DNA from: a virus
IMG/VR virus record: IMGVR_UViG_3300010396_000042
Span: 33,299 to 97,298 of that record
DNA: 64,000 nt
Strand: one strand, 5' to 3'
The notes beneath the pieces were generated by a model, which made no database searches, was not told the origin of the DNA, and saw nothing but the letters and a program-made list of their open reading frames with translations. The number at the start of each line of letters is the position of its first letter. Position 1 is the first letter of the stretch. The position numbers were made by a program, and so were the translations under genes. This document shows, one piece after another, positions 39,478 to 47,867 of the stretch.

Positions 39478-40683
39478 GTGCCTGCCAGAAACCTTAGTGG
39501 CGCCAAGCGAACCGGTCTCGACCCTGGCACCGACACGCCGTCGGGCCCACGCCACGGCCGCCCCGATCCGATCGGCGCCGGCTGGACCGTCCTGACCGCC
39601 GCGATCGGTGCCATGGCCGCCTTGATCGCCCTCGGCGGCATGATCCTCAGTTTCCGCGCCGTCTCCGTGAAGATGATCCCGTCCTTCGGCGCGCAGTGGG
39701 CCTGGCTCGTGCCGATCGTGGTCGACCTGAGCGTCTTCGTGTTCTCCGGCGTCGACCTGGTCCTGGCTCGCCTCGACATGAGCCACCCCCTGGCTCGCTG
39801 GACCGTCTACGGCGCGACCGGCGGCACCGTGTGGCTCAACTACTCCGCCGGCAGCGACGCGGCCGGCCGCGTCGCGCACGTGCTGATGCCCTCGGTGTGG
39901 GTCGTGTTCGTCGAACTCATGCGGCACGTGGTTCGCCGCCAGGTCCTGCTGGCCACCGACAACCACCGCGAGAGCGTCCCGGCCGCCCGCTGGCTGCTCG
40001 CCCCCTACTCCACGCTCAAGCTGTGGCGGCGCATGGTCCTGTGGCGGGTGTACTCCTACCCGCGCGCACTCGATCAGGAGCGCGTGCGGCTGGCCCGGAT
40101 CGCGGCGGCGCGCGAGCAGCTCGGCCGCACGTGGCGCTGGCGCCTGGACGGACCTACACGTCTGTCGATCGCTCTGGGCGAGCGCCACACTCCGGCGATC
40201 GACCTAGCTCCAGCAGCCGACCAAAGCGACACCCTCCAGAGCACCGGGCCGGCCGCTGCGCGCTCTACCGCCGCGCCCCGCCTACCAGAGTCCTCTGCTC
40301 CGGCGACAGTGAAGCCCTCTGCTAATGCGAGAGCGGACCACTCCGATAACCAGAGCGCTCTTCCCGCTCCGTCAGCACAGAGCGCGAACTCCTCTGGCCA
40401 GAGCACCGGCGCATCTGGCGGCAGCCACTCCGGCGATGCTCTGGAGTACCTGAGCCCAGAGGAGACCGACGCTCTGCGCCGCCTCACGGCCTCCTGCGCT
40501 CCGCACATTCCTTCCCAGGGCGCCATCCGCAACGCTCTGCCGGCCGGGCCCGACGGCAAGCGCTGCGGAGCGACCCGCGCGATCCGCATCCAGAAGGCGC
40601 TGCGGGAGCGGGCAGAGCACCCTGACGCTCCGGACCCGCTCAGCGACGCCCTCGACTCAGAGTTCGCAGCCACCAACACCTGA
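39478..40683 (+). CDS. SpdB-like DUF2637 transfer membrane protein
   Basis: 401 aa; GTG start after AAGGAG. Four transmembrane helices in residues about 37-150 with W-L-V-P-I-V-V-D-L-S-V-F near 78 and a G-S-D-A-A-G motif, the DUF2637 pattern of Streptomyces plasmid spread (Spd) proteins. The following about 200 residues are Ser/Ala/Thr-rich and are encoded by DNA crowded with CAGAGC/GCTCTG; a small helical domain ends the protein. Spd proteins act with TraB in moving double-stranded plasmid DNA through the mycelium; traB-like is two genes downstream. Confidence 0.85.
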   Translation: MPARNLSGAKRTGLDPGTDTPSGPRHGRPDPIGAGWTVLTAAIGAMAALIALGGMILSFRAVSVKMIPSFGAQWAWLVPIVVDLSVFVFSGVDLVLARLDMSHPLARWTVYGATGGTVWLNYSAGSDAAGRVAHVLMPSVWVVFVELMRHVVRRQVLLATDNHRESVPAARWLLAPYSTLKLWRRMVLWRVYSYPRALDQERVRLARIAAAREQLGRTWRWRLDGPTRLSIALGERHTPAIDLAPAADQSDTLQSTGPAAARSTAAPRLPESSAPATVKPSANARADHSDNQSALPAPSAQSANSSGQSTGASGGSHSGDALEYLSPEETDALRRLTASCAPHIPSQGAIRNALPAGPDGKRCGATRAIRIQKALRERAEHPDAPDPLSDALDSEFAATNT

Positions 40684-40797
40684 CGCCCTGCTCTGTTCGC
40701 TCCGCAGAGCGGCAGAGCGCAGAGCCACCCGTCGCGGCAGAGGGCCGGCAAGAGCAGAGCCCTCGAGCGAACCCCACCACGCGCAGGCGTCCAGAGC
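40171..40797. repeat. CAGAGC/GCTCTG repeat field, candidate clt-like locus
   Basis: At least 15 exact copies of CAGAGC or its complement GCTCTG lie in about 630 bp, in both orientations, with more partial copies, covering the 3' half of the spd-like gene and the non-coding 40684-40800. First copy 40171-40176, last 40792-40797; three copies lie back to back near 40703-40725. About half a copy would be expected by chance at this base composition. Streptomyces conjugative plasmids carry clt loci made of short repeats bound by the TraB wing domain; this field could be the equivalent with a different motif. No gene is evident in 40684-41048. Confidence 0.72.
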
Positions 40798-41048
40798 GCC
40801 GCACACCCGGAGACCCCAGATCCGATGACCACTGCATCTCCTCTCCTTCGCCCGCATCGTGCCGCCGGCTACTTCCAGATTCCGCCCGAGTGCCCCGAGC
40901 GCCCGGCAACGGCGTCCAGCCGCCGATCGCGACGCCCCGGCACTGTCGCGCGTCCTGTCGTCGCCGCTGTCGTCGTGTCGCCAAACGGGCCTCCGACCTC
41001 GCCTCATGCCACGCGACAGGGTCCTACCAGCCATCCCGGAGGCACCAG

Positions 41049-42425
41049 GTGACAGACACGACGACGACACCCGCTCCAGGCCAGCTGCGCGAGCCCAGCC
41101 CCGAACCCGAACCGCAAGCAATCAGCACGCTGCGCGCCGACCGGGAGGCAGCCGAACCCAAGCGGCACTCCATGCGCCGCGTGGCCATCCACGGGACCAC
41201 CGTCTCCGCGGTAGGCGGCGCGGCCACGCTCGCGCACGTCGCCGGCGCCCCCGTCGCCGGCGGCGTGGTCGGCGGCCTGGCCGTCGTCGCCTCCGGCGTG
41301 GTCGCAATTGCCAAACGCAAGCCGGGACCGCGCCGTACCCGCCGTATCCGCTCGGGTTCGGGCTCGCGCACTCGCGCCGCGGCCGCGCGCAGCATCACGA
41401 AGCGCGCGTCCACGACGGCGCGGCCTTCGGCCGGCCGTGCCGCACCGGTACGACGAAGGTCCATCCGCGCGGCGCCCACCGGAGCTTCGCGCCGCCCAGG
41501 CGGACCCGCCACCCGCGCTGCGCCCCGCCGCGCGACCGCCGGCGCCCCGAGCGCACTACGACGCACGGTGCGCCGCCACCACGGCCGTTCACCGGCGCCC
41601 GCACCCCGCCGTGCCAGCCATCCTGGTATCCGCCACGGGCGCCGGCACGGCGGACTATCAACCGGCCGCGCCCACGCGCGAGCCAGCCGCAACGCGGCAC
41701 GCCGCAGCATGGCCGCAACGTTCACGGCCCGCCGCACCCGAGCCGCCACGAGAACCGTCCAGGCGCGGCGTGCGGCGCGCACCGTGACCCGCCGCATGGC
41801 CCGCGGATGGCGCAACGGCATCGCCCTCGGAAAGCGCTACACGCAGTTCATCGACCCCACGCCGAAGAAAACCACCGCGCCCAGGGCGGCGACCGCCAAG
41901 AAGCCACCGGCGAAAACAGCCAAAGCCGCCCCAGGAAAACCAGTTAGCCCGCCGAAGAACTCCCCAGCGCGCAAAACAACCGCCCCGCCCGCAAAGAAAA
42001 CCGCACCTGGGGCCATCCCCAAACCCGGACGCCCCATCGCCGCCCCGGGCCTACCGAAAGCGAGCCCTCCCATGGCAGAGACCGCCGATATCGGCGTAGC
42101 AGCCGTCACAGAAGCCATCCGCGAACACATCGCCGGATTCGAAACACAGCACATGACGCAGATCGCAGGGTTCCTCGGCGGACTCGACGAGATGCTCACC
42201 ACGCTCGGCCAGTCCCTCTCCACCGTCGCCCAGCGCTGGGCCAATGAAGAACCCGTCGACATCGCCGTCACCGAGCATCTCCAGCAGCTCGCCGGCCACG
42301 CCGGCACGCTCGGCGAGTGGGCACGCCAGACCGAGCAGCTCTTCCGCATGGCCCACGACACCGAGATCACCCGCCTGCAGAGCCCCCGTCCCAACGAGCA
42401 GCACTGGGACGTTTCCAACCAGTAG
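41049..42425 (+). CDS. Basic membrane-associated protein of the transfer operon (458 aa)
   Basis: GTG start with GGAGG 6 bases upstream. Residues about 50-95 contain hydrophobic segments (V-S-A-V-G-G-A-A-T-L-A-H-V-A-G...G-G-V-V-G-G-L-A-V-V-A-S-G-V-V-A). Then about 200 residues extremely rich in Arg, Ala and Pro and a Lys/Pro/Ala tail, and finally a helical acidic C-terminal domain (about 350-458). Could anchor DNA at the membrane next to TraB. Low-complexity sequence means the reading frame of the middle is not independently confirmed. Confidence 0.65.
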   Translation: MTDTTTTPAPGQLREPSPEPEPQAISTLRADREAAEPKRHSMRRVAIHGTTVSAVGGAATLAHVAGAPVAGGVVGGLAVVASGVVAIAKRKPGPRRTRRIRSGSGSRTRAAAARSITKRASTTARPSAGRAAPVRRRSIRAAPTGASRRPGGPATRAAPRRATAGAPSALRRTVRRHHGRSPAPAPRRASHPGIRHGRRHGGLSTGRAHARASRNAARRSMAATFTARRTRAATRTVQARRAARTVTRRMARGWRNGIALGKRYTQFIDPTPKKTTAPRAATAKKPPAKTAKAAPGKPVSPPKNSPARKTTAPPAKKTAPGAIPKPGRPIAAPGLPKASPPMAETADIGVAAVTEAIREHIAGFETQHMTQIAGFLGGLDEMLTTLGQSLSTVAQRWANEEPVDIAVTEHLQQLAGHAGTLGEWARQTEQLFRMAHDTEITRLQSPRPNEQHWDVSNQ

Positions 42426-42446
42426 TCCCGGAAGGAGACCGCGACC

Positions 42447-44435
42447 ATGACCGTCAACCGTTCCGGCGTCCTCGATCTCGAGGTGCACAGCGCCGTCACC
42501 ACCCCGCTGGGCTACGCCTCCGCGCTCTACACGGCGGCCATGGCCGCGTCCTTCTGGCACCGACCCCTCGCCATCGACACCATCGCCGTGTGCGCCGCCA
42601 TGGGTGTCACGCTCGCCGCGATCGCACGACGCACACACCCCACCGTCCTGATGCACCTGGGTGTCACCCTGTTCGCCTCCGCCGCGTGGATGGCCTGGGC
42701 GCAGGCCGTCTCCCCGTTCACCTCCCGCGCCGCCATCCCCTTCGCGATCCTGCTCGTGCTACTCGGCCCGATGTACTGGGCCGTGACCGCGGCCGACCGC
42801 CGCGAGCGGCGGGCAGCACTGGAGAACGCCAGCCGCCTGGTCGGCAAGAAAGCCGCGCGCGGCGACTGGCCCGGCATGCTCGCCGCCCTCGGCGCCCCGG
42901 GCATCGACGTCGAGCGCACCCTGGAAAGCCGCGCCGGATACGTCAAGATCCTCAAACTTCCCGCACACGGGCACGTCACCTACGAACGCATCAGGGGCCT
43001 GATCAAGCAGTTGGAAGTCGTGCTCGCCGTCCAACGCGGCTGCGTGCGCGTCGTACCCGGGGAAGACGCCTCCCTGGTCCAGGTCCACGTCGTCACCCGC
43101 GACGTGATGGCGGAGACGATCGACCTGCCCGACGACGACACCCCGATCAGCGTCAACCGCCCGTTCCCCGTCGGCGTCGACGAGACAGGCGAGGAATTCC
43201 AGCTGCTGTGGCGCCAGATCGCGACGATCATCGCCGGTCTGCGCGGCAAGGGAAAGAGCAACCTCGCCAACGTGCTGATCGCCCAGCTCGCCCGCTGCGT
43301 CGACGTGGTCATCTGGGTCATCGACCTCAAGGGCGGGCGCACCGCGCGCCCCTGGCTCGCGCCCTGGCTCGAAGGACGCACCGCCCGGCCCGTCGTCGAC
43401 TGGGTCGCCACCACGGTCGACGAGGCCAACCTGATGCTGGAGACCGCTCTGAAGGCCGTGCAGATCCGCGCCCACTCCGGCGCCGGCGGCGAGATGATCG
43501 AACCCACCGCTGAGCAACCCGCGATCATCATCCTCTGCGAGGAGGTCGCCACACTCGTCGGCATGCACGCGGAAGCAGCGTCCAAGCCCCGATCGCTCCT
43601 GATGTCCATCACCCAACTCGGCCGCTCTGAAGCGGTCGACCCCATCCTGATCACCCAGCGCAACACGGTCACCATGACCGGCAGCGGCGACTTGATCAGC
43701 CAGTGCCCGCGACGCATCGCGCTCGGCGTCAGCTCGGTCGAGGACGCGCGCCTGGTCACCGGGGAGACGGCCAGCGCCGCCGCCATCGCCGCACTGAGGC
43801 ATCCCGGCTCGATGTACGTACGCGACGGCGATGTCACCCCGGTGCCCGTCAAGGGTTTCCGGGTCGTCTTCGAACGCATCTCCACGCTGGCCGAACGCCG
43901 CTCCCGCATCCGCCCAGGCCTGGAACCTTCCCTCGAGTCCGCGCTCGGCGATGTCTACACCAAGCGGTGGGAACGCGCCGGACACCTGGTCGACGGCAGC
44001 GTCCTGCCGGCCAAGCAACTCGCCACCAGCGTGGCGGCGGCGCCCGTCGCGGCCGCGACACTCCCCCTCATCCCCAAGCCGCCCGCAGACGCCCGGCCCA
44101 CCTACCGCACCGGCCAAGGCATTCCGATCCCGCGCGGAAACGCGAAGCTCTCCAAAACCGAAGTGGACGCTATGTTCGCCGACCTCGAACGCGACCTGAC
44201 CGACGTGACGGGCAACGCCCGCGCTGTGCATCCTGGCCGCGCCCGCATGCTCGGCATCCTCGAAGCGGCCGGCCGAGCCGGCCTCGGGCCGAGCGAACTG
44301 ACGCGGCGCCTGAACGAGGCGGGCATCGACTGTGTACGCCAGACGGTCCACACGTGGCTATCCGACGAAGCACAGGCAGGCAACGTCATCTCACTCGGCG
44401 GCGGCATCTACTTGCACCGGACGCATGCCCCGTGA
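42447..44435 (+). CDS. traB: TraB-like FtsK/SpoIIIE DNA translocase
   Basis: 662 aa; ribosome site GGAAGGAG. About four transmembrane helices in the first 115 residues. Walker A G-L-R-G-K-G-K-S-N near 264-272, Walker B I-I-I-L-C-E-E near 358-364. The last about 70 residues are a winged helix (A-R-M-L-G-I-L-E-A-A-G...L-T-R-R-L-N-E-A-G), as in TraB proteins, whose wing domain reads clt repeats. Single-protein double-stranded DNA transfer is the hallmark of Streptomyces plasmids. Partners: the spd-like gene and the CAGAGC field upstream. Confidence 0.88.
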   Translation: MTVNRSGVLDLEVHSAVTTPLGYASALYTAAMAASFWHRPLAIDTIAVCAAMGVTLAAIARRTHPTVLMHLGVTLFASAAWMAWAQAVSPFTSRAAIPFAILLVLLGPMYWAVTAADRRERRAALENASRLVGKKAARGDWPGMLAALGAPGIDVERTLESRAGYVKILKLPAHGHVTYERIRGLIKQLEVVLAVQRGCVRVVPGEDASLVQVHVVTRDVMAETIDLPDDDTPISVNRPFPVGVDETGEEFQLLWRQIATIIAGLRGKGKSNLANVLIAQLARCVDVVIWVIDLKGGRTARPWLAPWLEGRTARPVVDWVATTVDEANLMLETALKAVQIRAHSGAGGEMIEPTAEQPAIIILCEEVATLVGMHAEAASKPRSLLMSITQLGRSEAVDPILITQRNTVTMTGSGDLISQCPRRIALGVSSVEDARLVTGETASAAAIAALRHPGSMYVRDGDVTPVPVKGFRVVFERISTLAERRSRIRPGLEPSLESALGDVYTKRWERAGHLVDGSVLPAKQLATSVAAAPVAAATLPLIPKPPADARPTYRTGQGIPIPRGNAKLSKTEVDAMFADLERDLTDVTGNARAVHPGRARMLGILEAAGRAGLGPSELTRRLNEAGIDCVRQTVHTWLSDEAQAGNVISLGGGIYLHRTHAP

Positions 44436-44629
44436 ACGCCTACGACGTAAGCACCGAAGGCACAGCCCGTTTCGAGCTGCTCATGGCGGCAGTCGAGCGG
44501 GGGAACCGATCTCTCGCTGCAGGGATGCTTGTGTCGCTTTCCAGCGCTGACCTACTAGCGATCGAGGCGCGACTGCGCCTGGTCGGCACGGACTTCAAAT
44601 CGCTGCTCGCCACCTCAGACAGACCGTGA
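44432..44629 (+). CDS. Small hypothetical protein (65 aa)
   Basis: GTG start in GTGA overlap with traB-like. One helical protein with an F-E-L-L-M-A-A-V-E-R-G motif. Last gene of the transfer operon; ends 14 bases before a large inverted repeat. Confidence 0.65.
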   Translation: MNAYDVSTEGTARFELLMAAVERGNRSLAAGMLVSLSSADLLAIEARLRLVGTDFKSLLATSDRP

Positions 44630-44642
44630 GGTCCGATCGGCC

Positions 44643-44702
44643 CGTCTGTTGGGTCGTCTATGGGATCGACCTGGATGAACCTCATAGACGACCCAACAGA
44701 CG
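44643..44702. terminator. 20-bp perfect inverted repeat, probable terminator
   Basis: CGTCTGTTGGGTCGTCTATG (44643-44662) is the exact complement of 44683-44702; loop of 20. It lies just after the last transfer gene. The length and perfect pairing are more than a terminator needs, so a role as recombination, nicking or protein-binding site is also possible. Confidence 0.7.
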
Positions 44703-44706
44703 AAAA

Positions 44707-44736
44707 GGAGGTCTCCCATAGCCGTGGGAGACCTCC
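44707..44736. terminator. 12-bp hairpin immediately after the large inverted repeat
   Basis: GGAGGTCTCCCA (44707-44718), loop TAGCCG, TGGGAGACCTCC (44725-44736), perfect. Together with the preceding repeat it forms a double-hairpin structure. The interval 44737-45011 shows no convincing gene on either strand; only a doubtful tiny leftward frame (20 codons) near 44940-45000. Confidence 0.65.
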
Positions 44737-45011
44737 GCACCGAGCACTGCACCCCGACTAAGGATCGGCTCCGGTACCCGACCTCACAAGAAGGCGGTTG
44801 CAGGCAATCCAACCCCGCACTCCGGGCTCAGACAAGGACCTCGAGCCAAGTCCGAAAAACCCGCGGGCTGTACGCGGAACCCGGGCAGTGCCCCTGGGAC
44901 GTATCCGGCTCCGTCGCCCGGCACCAGCTCGGCGTCACCCGGTCAGCTCCCGACCCAGCGTCTTCGACGGCAGTTTCACCAGGCGGATGCCCGGCATTCC
45001 GCGCCGTCAGC

Positions 45012-45125
45012 CTACTGCCGCACGATCCACACCCCGATCTCCTTGTCGGCGCGCTCACGGGATCCCTCGAGCGCCCGGGCGTATCGAGACGCGAGCAGTT
45101 CGTCGATCACTGCTGAGTCAGGCAT
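45012..45125 (-). CDS. Tiny hypothetical protein (37 aa)
   Basis: ATG at 45125 overlaps the end of the upstream leftward gene in an 8-base ATGCCTGA junction. One helix (A-V-I-D-E-L-L-A-S-R-Y-A-R-A-L-E) then W-I-V-R-Q. The tight coupling and helical pattern support it; too small to name. Confidence 0.5.
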   Translation of the reverse strand: MPDSAVIDELLASRYARALEGSRERADKEIGVWIVRQ

Positions 45126-45261
45126 CTTCCTCGTCCTCCCGTACTGCTCGACGCAGGTCACGCAGCCATCGCGGTGGTGGTGAGCGGCGCCTGCGGTGCC
45201 AGGCGATGCGCGGCTGCGGCTCGTCGTCGTCCTGGTAGTCCTGCGCGTCGGGCATTGCCAC
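45118..45261 (-). CDS. Tiny basic protein (47 aa)
   Basis: GTG at 45261 with GAGGAG about 7 bases upstream on the minus strand; an ATG two codons later is possible. Acidic then Arg/Pro-rich (D-D-D-E-P-Q-P-R-I-A-W-H-R-R-R-R). Coupled to the next leftward gene. The spacer 45262-45506 to the rightward gene probably carries divergent promoters; none is obvious. Confidence 0.55.
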   Translation of the reverse strand: MAMPDAQDYQDDDEPQPRIAWHRRRRSPPPRWLRDLRRAVREDEEDA

Positions 45262-45506
45262 CGTTGCTCTCCTCAGGCCAACGAAACCGGCCTATCACTT
45301 GCCCCTGGTCCCCGAGGGTGCAACTGGACTTGCATCCGTTCGGCGCGCCGGAATCTTCGAACCTGCTTGCTGCGTTGATCAGCAGGGGTCACACTCGCCC
45401 CAGAAGATCGAAGGGCGTCCCGGCCGCGAACCGGAACGCCTTGTCATCGACCCTCTTACGCCGCTCTGACTCCAGGCTATCCCCCGGCCAGGTCAGGAGC
45501 CGCCGT

Positions 45507-46559
45507 ATGCCCCGCATCGAGTCCCGCGCGTCGCGTCGCCACGCCGACCAGCTCTACGCGTCCCAGCCGTCCGTGCCGCTGCGCAAGCCGTGTCCGGGCC
45601 GCTGCAACGACCCGTGGCGTGCCGCCCAGGCGGTGCGCCTGCAGGACGCGGTGCCACACGACCTGGTGCCGATCGACGGCGAACCGGTGTGGTGCACCGC
45701 GTGCCGCAACAAGCTCTATTACGCGCTGCTGGGGATGCCGTATCTCACGGTGCTGGTTCAGCTCGAGGTCGCGAACGCGACACCGGCCGAGGCCGAACGC
45801 GTCTCCGGCACCGGCGATAAGCCCCTGCACGACCGCGAGGCGTACACGCTGCTGATCGACACGGTGTGGTCGACGCTGACCGGCTACGAGGACCAGGTCC
45901 GCTACGAGCGCAGCTTCAGCCCGCGCCCGGTGGCGGTGCGCCGCGGCCGCGCGCTGCAGGACGCCGCGGCGTTCCTCACCCGCCAGGTCGACTGGTTCCT
46001 CACGGACCGCCCGGACGACGACGAGGGCCCGGATCCGGAGACCGGCCGGCACACCGAGACCAGCGCCCGCGGGTTCGCCGACCGTATCGCCGGCCTCGAG
46101 CGGCGCCTGCAGCGCGCCACGCACCAGGACGAGCGGCACCCCGAACGGCGTCCCACCATCCCGTGCCCGAGCCCGGACTGCGACCTGATGGCCCTGGAGT
46201 ACGAGCTGGATTGGGAGAAGAAGGCCACCGGCCTGACACGCTGCCGCGCCTGCGGAGCCCGCCACACGCCCGAGCAGATGACCCGGTGGCTCTCCCTGCT
46301 GGCCCACCACGGCCGCCGGTGGCCCGCCGAAGTGCGCGAGTACTACGGCATCCCAGAACCTGAAGATCCGGATAGACCCGTGCCGCGGTGTTCTGCGCCG
46401 AGCGATTCCAGCCGCGATACAGCATCCGAGGAGTGCGTGCTTGACAGCTACGGCTCCTGCGAAACACACCGCGATGACATCTCGCCGTGCCTCTCCGACG
46501 GCGGTAGCCGGTCCCCCGAATCCGAAGGAAACGCCGATCCGGACGGAGCGGACTCGTGA
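45507..46559 (+). CDS. Double zinc-finger hypothetical protein (350 aa)
   Basis: ATG after AGGAG. K-P-C-P-G-R-C near residue 30 with W-C-T-A-C near 60 form one zinc site; C-P-S-P-D-C near 218 with C-R-A-C-G-A-R-H near 245 a second. Between them a helical segment. An acidic, Ser-rich tail follows. This architecture occurs among uncharacterised proteins of Streptomyces phages; a DNA-binding role is plausible. Confidence 0.75.
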   Translation: MPRIESRASRRHADQLYASQPSVPLRKPCPGRCNDPWRAAQAVRLQDAVPHDLVPIDGEPVWCTACRNKLYYALLGMPYLTVLVQLEVANATPAEAERVSGTGDKPLHDREAYTLLIDTVWSTLTGYEDQVRYERSFSPRPVAVRRGRALQDAAAFLTRQVDWFLTDRPDDDEGPDPETGRHTETSARGFADRIAGLERRLQRATHQDERHPERRPTIPCPSPDCDLMALEYELDWEKKATGLTRCRACGARHTPEQMTRWLSLLAHHGRRWPAEVREYYGIPEPEDPDRPVPRCSAPSDSSRDTASEECVLDSYGSCETHRDDISPCLSDGGSRSPESEGNADPDGADS

Positions 46560-46882
46560 GAATCGTCCAACTCGAACTGTTCGCTCCGCCCTCGGCCGCC
46601 GCGGCCGCGACGCCACTGAACGACTGGGGAGTCTGGGTCAACGAGTGCGTAGTTTTCGCGACGAGGCACGGCGCCGAATGGTGGGCGCTGTTCTCCGCTC
46701 GCTTCGAGCCCACACCGCGCATGACATGTCTCATGCCGTCCATCGCGGGATGCAGCTGGCACGTCGCCTCGGATAGCCGCGAGGACGCGCACATGCTGGC
46801 CGAGCTGATGGTCGAGAACGGTGTGCCGAGATCGGCAGTCAAGGTCAAGCGACTAGCCCAGTGCAAGCGGAGTTCATCGTGA
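46556..46882 (+). CDS. Hypothetical protein (108 aa)
   Basis: GTG start in GTGA overlap. [12 protein letters not shown] start, Trp-rich middle ([12 protein letters not shown]). Not recognised. Overlaps the sigma-like gene by 4 bases. Confidence 0.65.
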   Translation: MRIVQLELFAPPSAAAAATPLNDWGVWVNECVVFATRHGAEWWALFSARFEPTPRMTCLMPSIAGCSWHVASDSREDAHMLAELMVENGVPRSAVKVKRLAQCKRSSS

Positions 46883-47541
46883 CGGGCACGTCGATCGAAA
46901 TCCGTTACGGCTACACCCTGAGCGACCTCGACCAGCTCGCCCGCAGGGTCGTGTCGAACAACATGCAATGGTGGCCGGCGGGCGACCGGCGCGACCAACA
47001 CGACACCGCATGGCACGGCATCGTCGAGCATCTATGCGCCGCCAGCGAACCTCCGAGCATCATCGATCTGCTCGAAGCCGGTCGGCGCGCACTCTCCGCA
47101 GAAGTGAAGGGCCACCTGCAGACGCATGGCGCGCGACGCGATTCGAGCAACGATGGTTCGAAATTCGCCACCTACTGGTCCTGGTTCGGCGCCGTGCAAC
47201 CATCACCCGAATCAGCAGTGGTTGAGCGTCTCGCCGTCGACCAGGTTCTGGCAGCGCTCACCCCACGACAACGTGCGGCCTTCGCCACCCTCGCGGCTCG
47301 TGACGACTATGTCGACGCCGCCCGAGCTCTGGGCATCGAACCGCAGACATTCAGAGCCCTGATCGGTCGCGCACGCACAGCGTTCGACGAACTCTGGTAC
47401 GAGGGCGAAACAGCGCCCAAGCGCCGACCCGACAGACGCATCGCGGCGCGTCCAGCAACGAGCGAAGCCGACGCCGTGGCCCGAGCCGCCTACGCGGCCG
47501 CGGCGAGAGAACGGCGCGCGGCGAAGCGAGCGGCGGCATGA
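46879..47541 (+). CDS. Sigma-70 region 4-like regulatory protein
   Basis: 220 aa; GTG at 46879 chosen for the GTGA overlap (a GTG at 46861 is also in frame). Residues about 120-175: [24 protein letters not shown]...[13 protein letters not shown], the helix-turn-helix of sigma region 4. Region 2 is not clear in the N-terminal 100 residues, so it may be an anti-/co-sigma-like factor rather than a full sigma. Ala/Arg-rich tail. Found beside integrases in Streptomyces elements. Confidence 0.78.
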   Translation: MTGTSIEIRYGYTLSDLDQLARRVVSNNMQWWPAGDRRDQHDTAWHGIVEHLCAASEPPSIIDLLEAGRRALSAEVKGHLQTHGARRDSSNDGSKFATYWSWFGAVQPSPESAVVERLAVDQVLAALTPRQRAAFATLAARDDYVDAARALGIEPQTFRALIGRARTAFDELWYEGETAPKRRPDRRIAARPATSEADAVARAAYAAAARERRAAKRAAA

Positions 47542-47867
47542 CCGAGGCGACCCAGCACCCGATGACCCTGGAAATCCTCACCGGACTCGTGCCGCTGCAC
47601 ATCCTGCGGCTCATGCACCACCCCGGCGAACTCACTCGCGCCCAATGCGAGTCCGGCGAACTGGCCGACACCATCGCCGAATACGGCGACCGTCTCACCA
47701 ATCCTGGCAGCTTCTCAGACCGCGGTCACCGCGCGGAACGCTCTCGGCTCCTCAACGCCATCGCCACGGGCCTCGCGCTCGGAGCCCTCAAGCCCGGCGG
47801 CATCACCTGGGCCGGGCTGCATTGGTGCACCGAAACCCATACTGCCTGCCCTAACCGGAGCTCGTGA
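47538..47867 (+). CDS. Hypothetical protein (109 aa)
   Basis: ATGA overlap with the sigma-like gene. [19 protein letters not shown] and [12 protein letters not shown] helices, then W-A-G-L-H-W-C. Overlaps the integrase start. Function unknown. Confidence 0.66.
   Translation: MTEATQHPMTLEILTGLVPLHILRLMHHPGELTRAQCESGELADTIAEYGDRLTNPGSFSDRGHRAERSRLLNAIATGLALGALKPGGITWAGLHWCTETHTACPNRSS

Noticed and set aside
40859-41947. Alternative rightward frame of 362 codons overlapping the 41049-42425 gene
   Set aside because: The chosen frame has a GGAGG-supported start, hydrophobic segments and a sensible C-terminus; the alternative has neither start signal nor domain-like ends.
44724-45116. Rightward 130-codon frame after the double hairpin
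   Set aside because: It starts inside the hairpin, has no ribosome site, low-complexity product and runs against two coupled tiny leftward genes.
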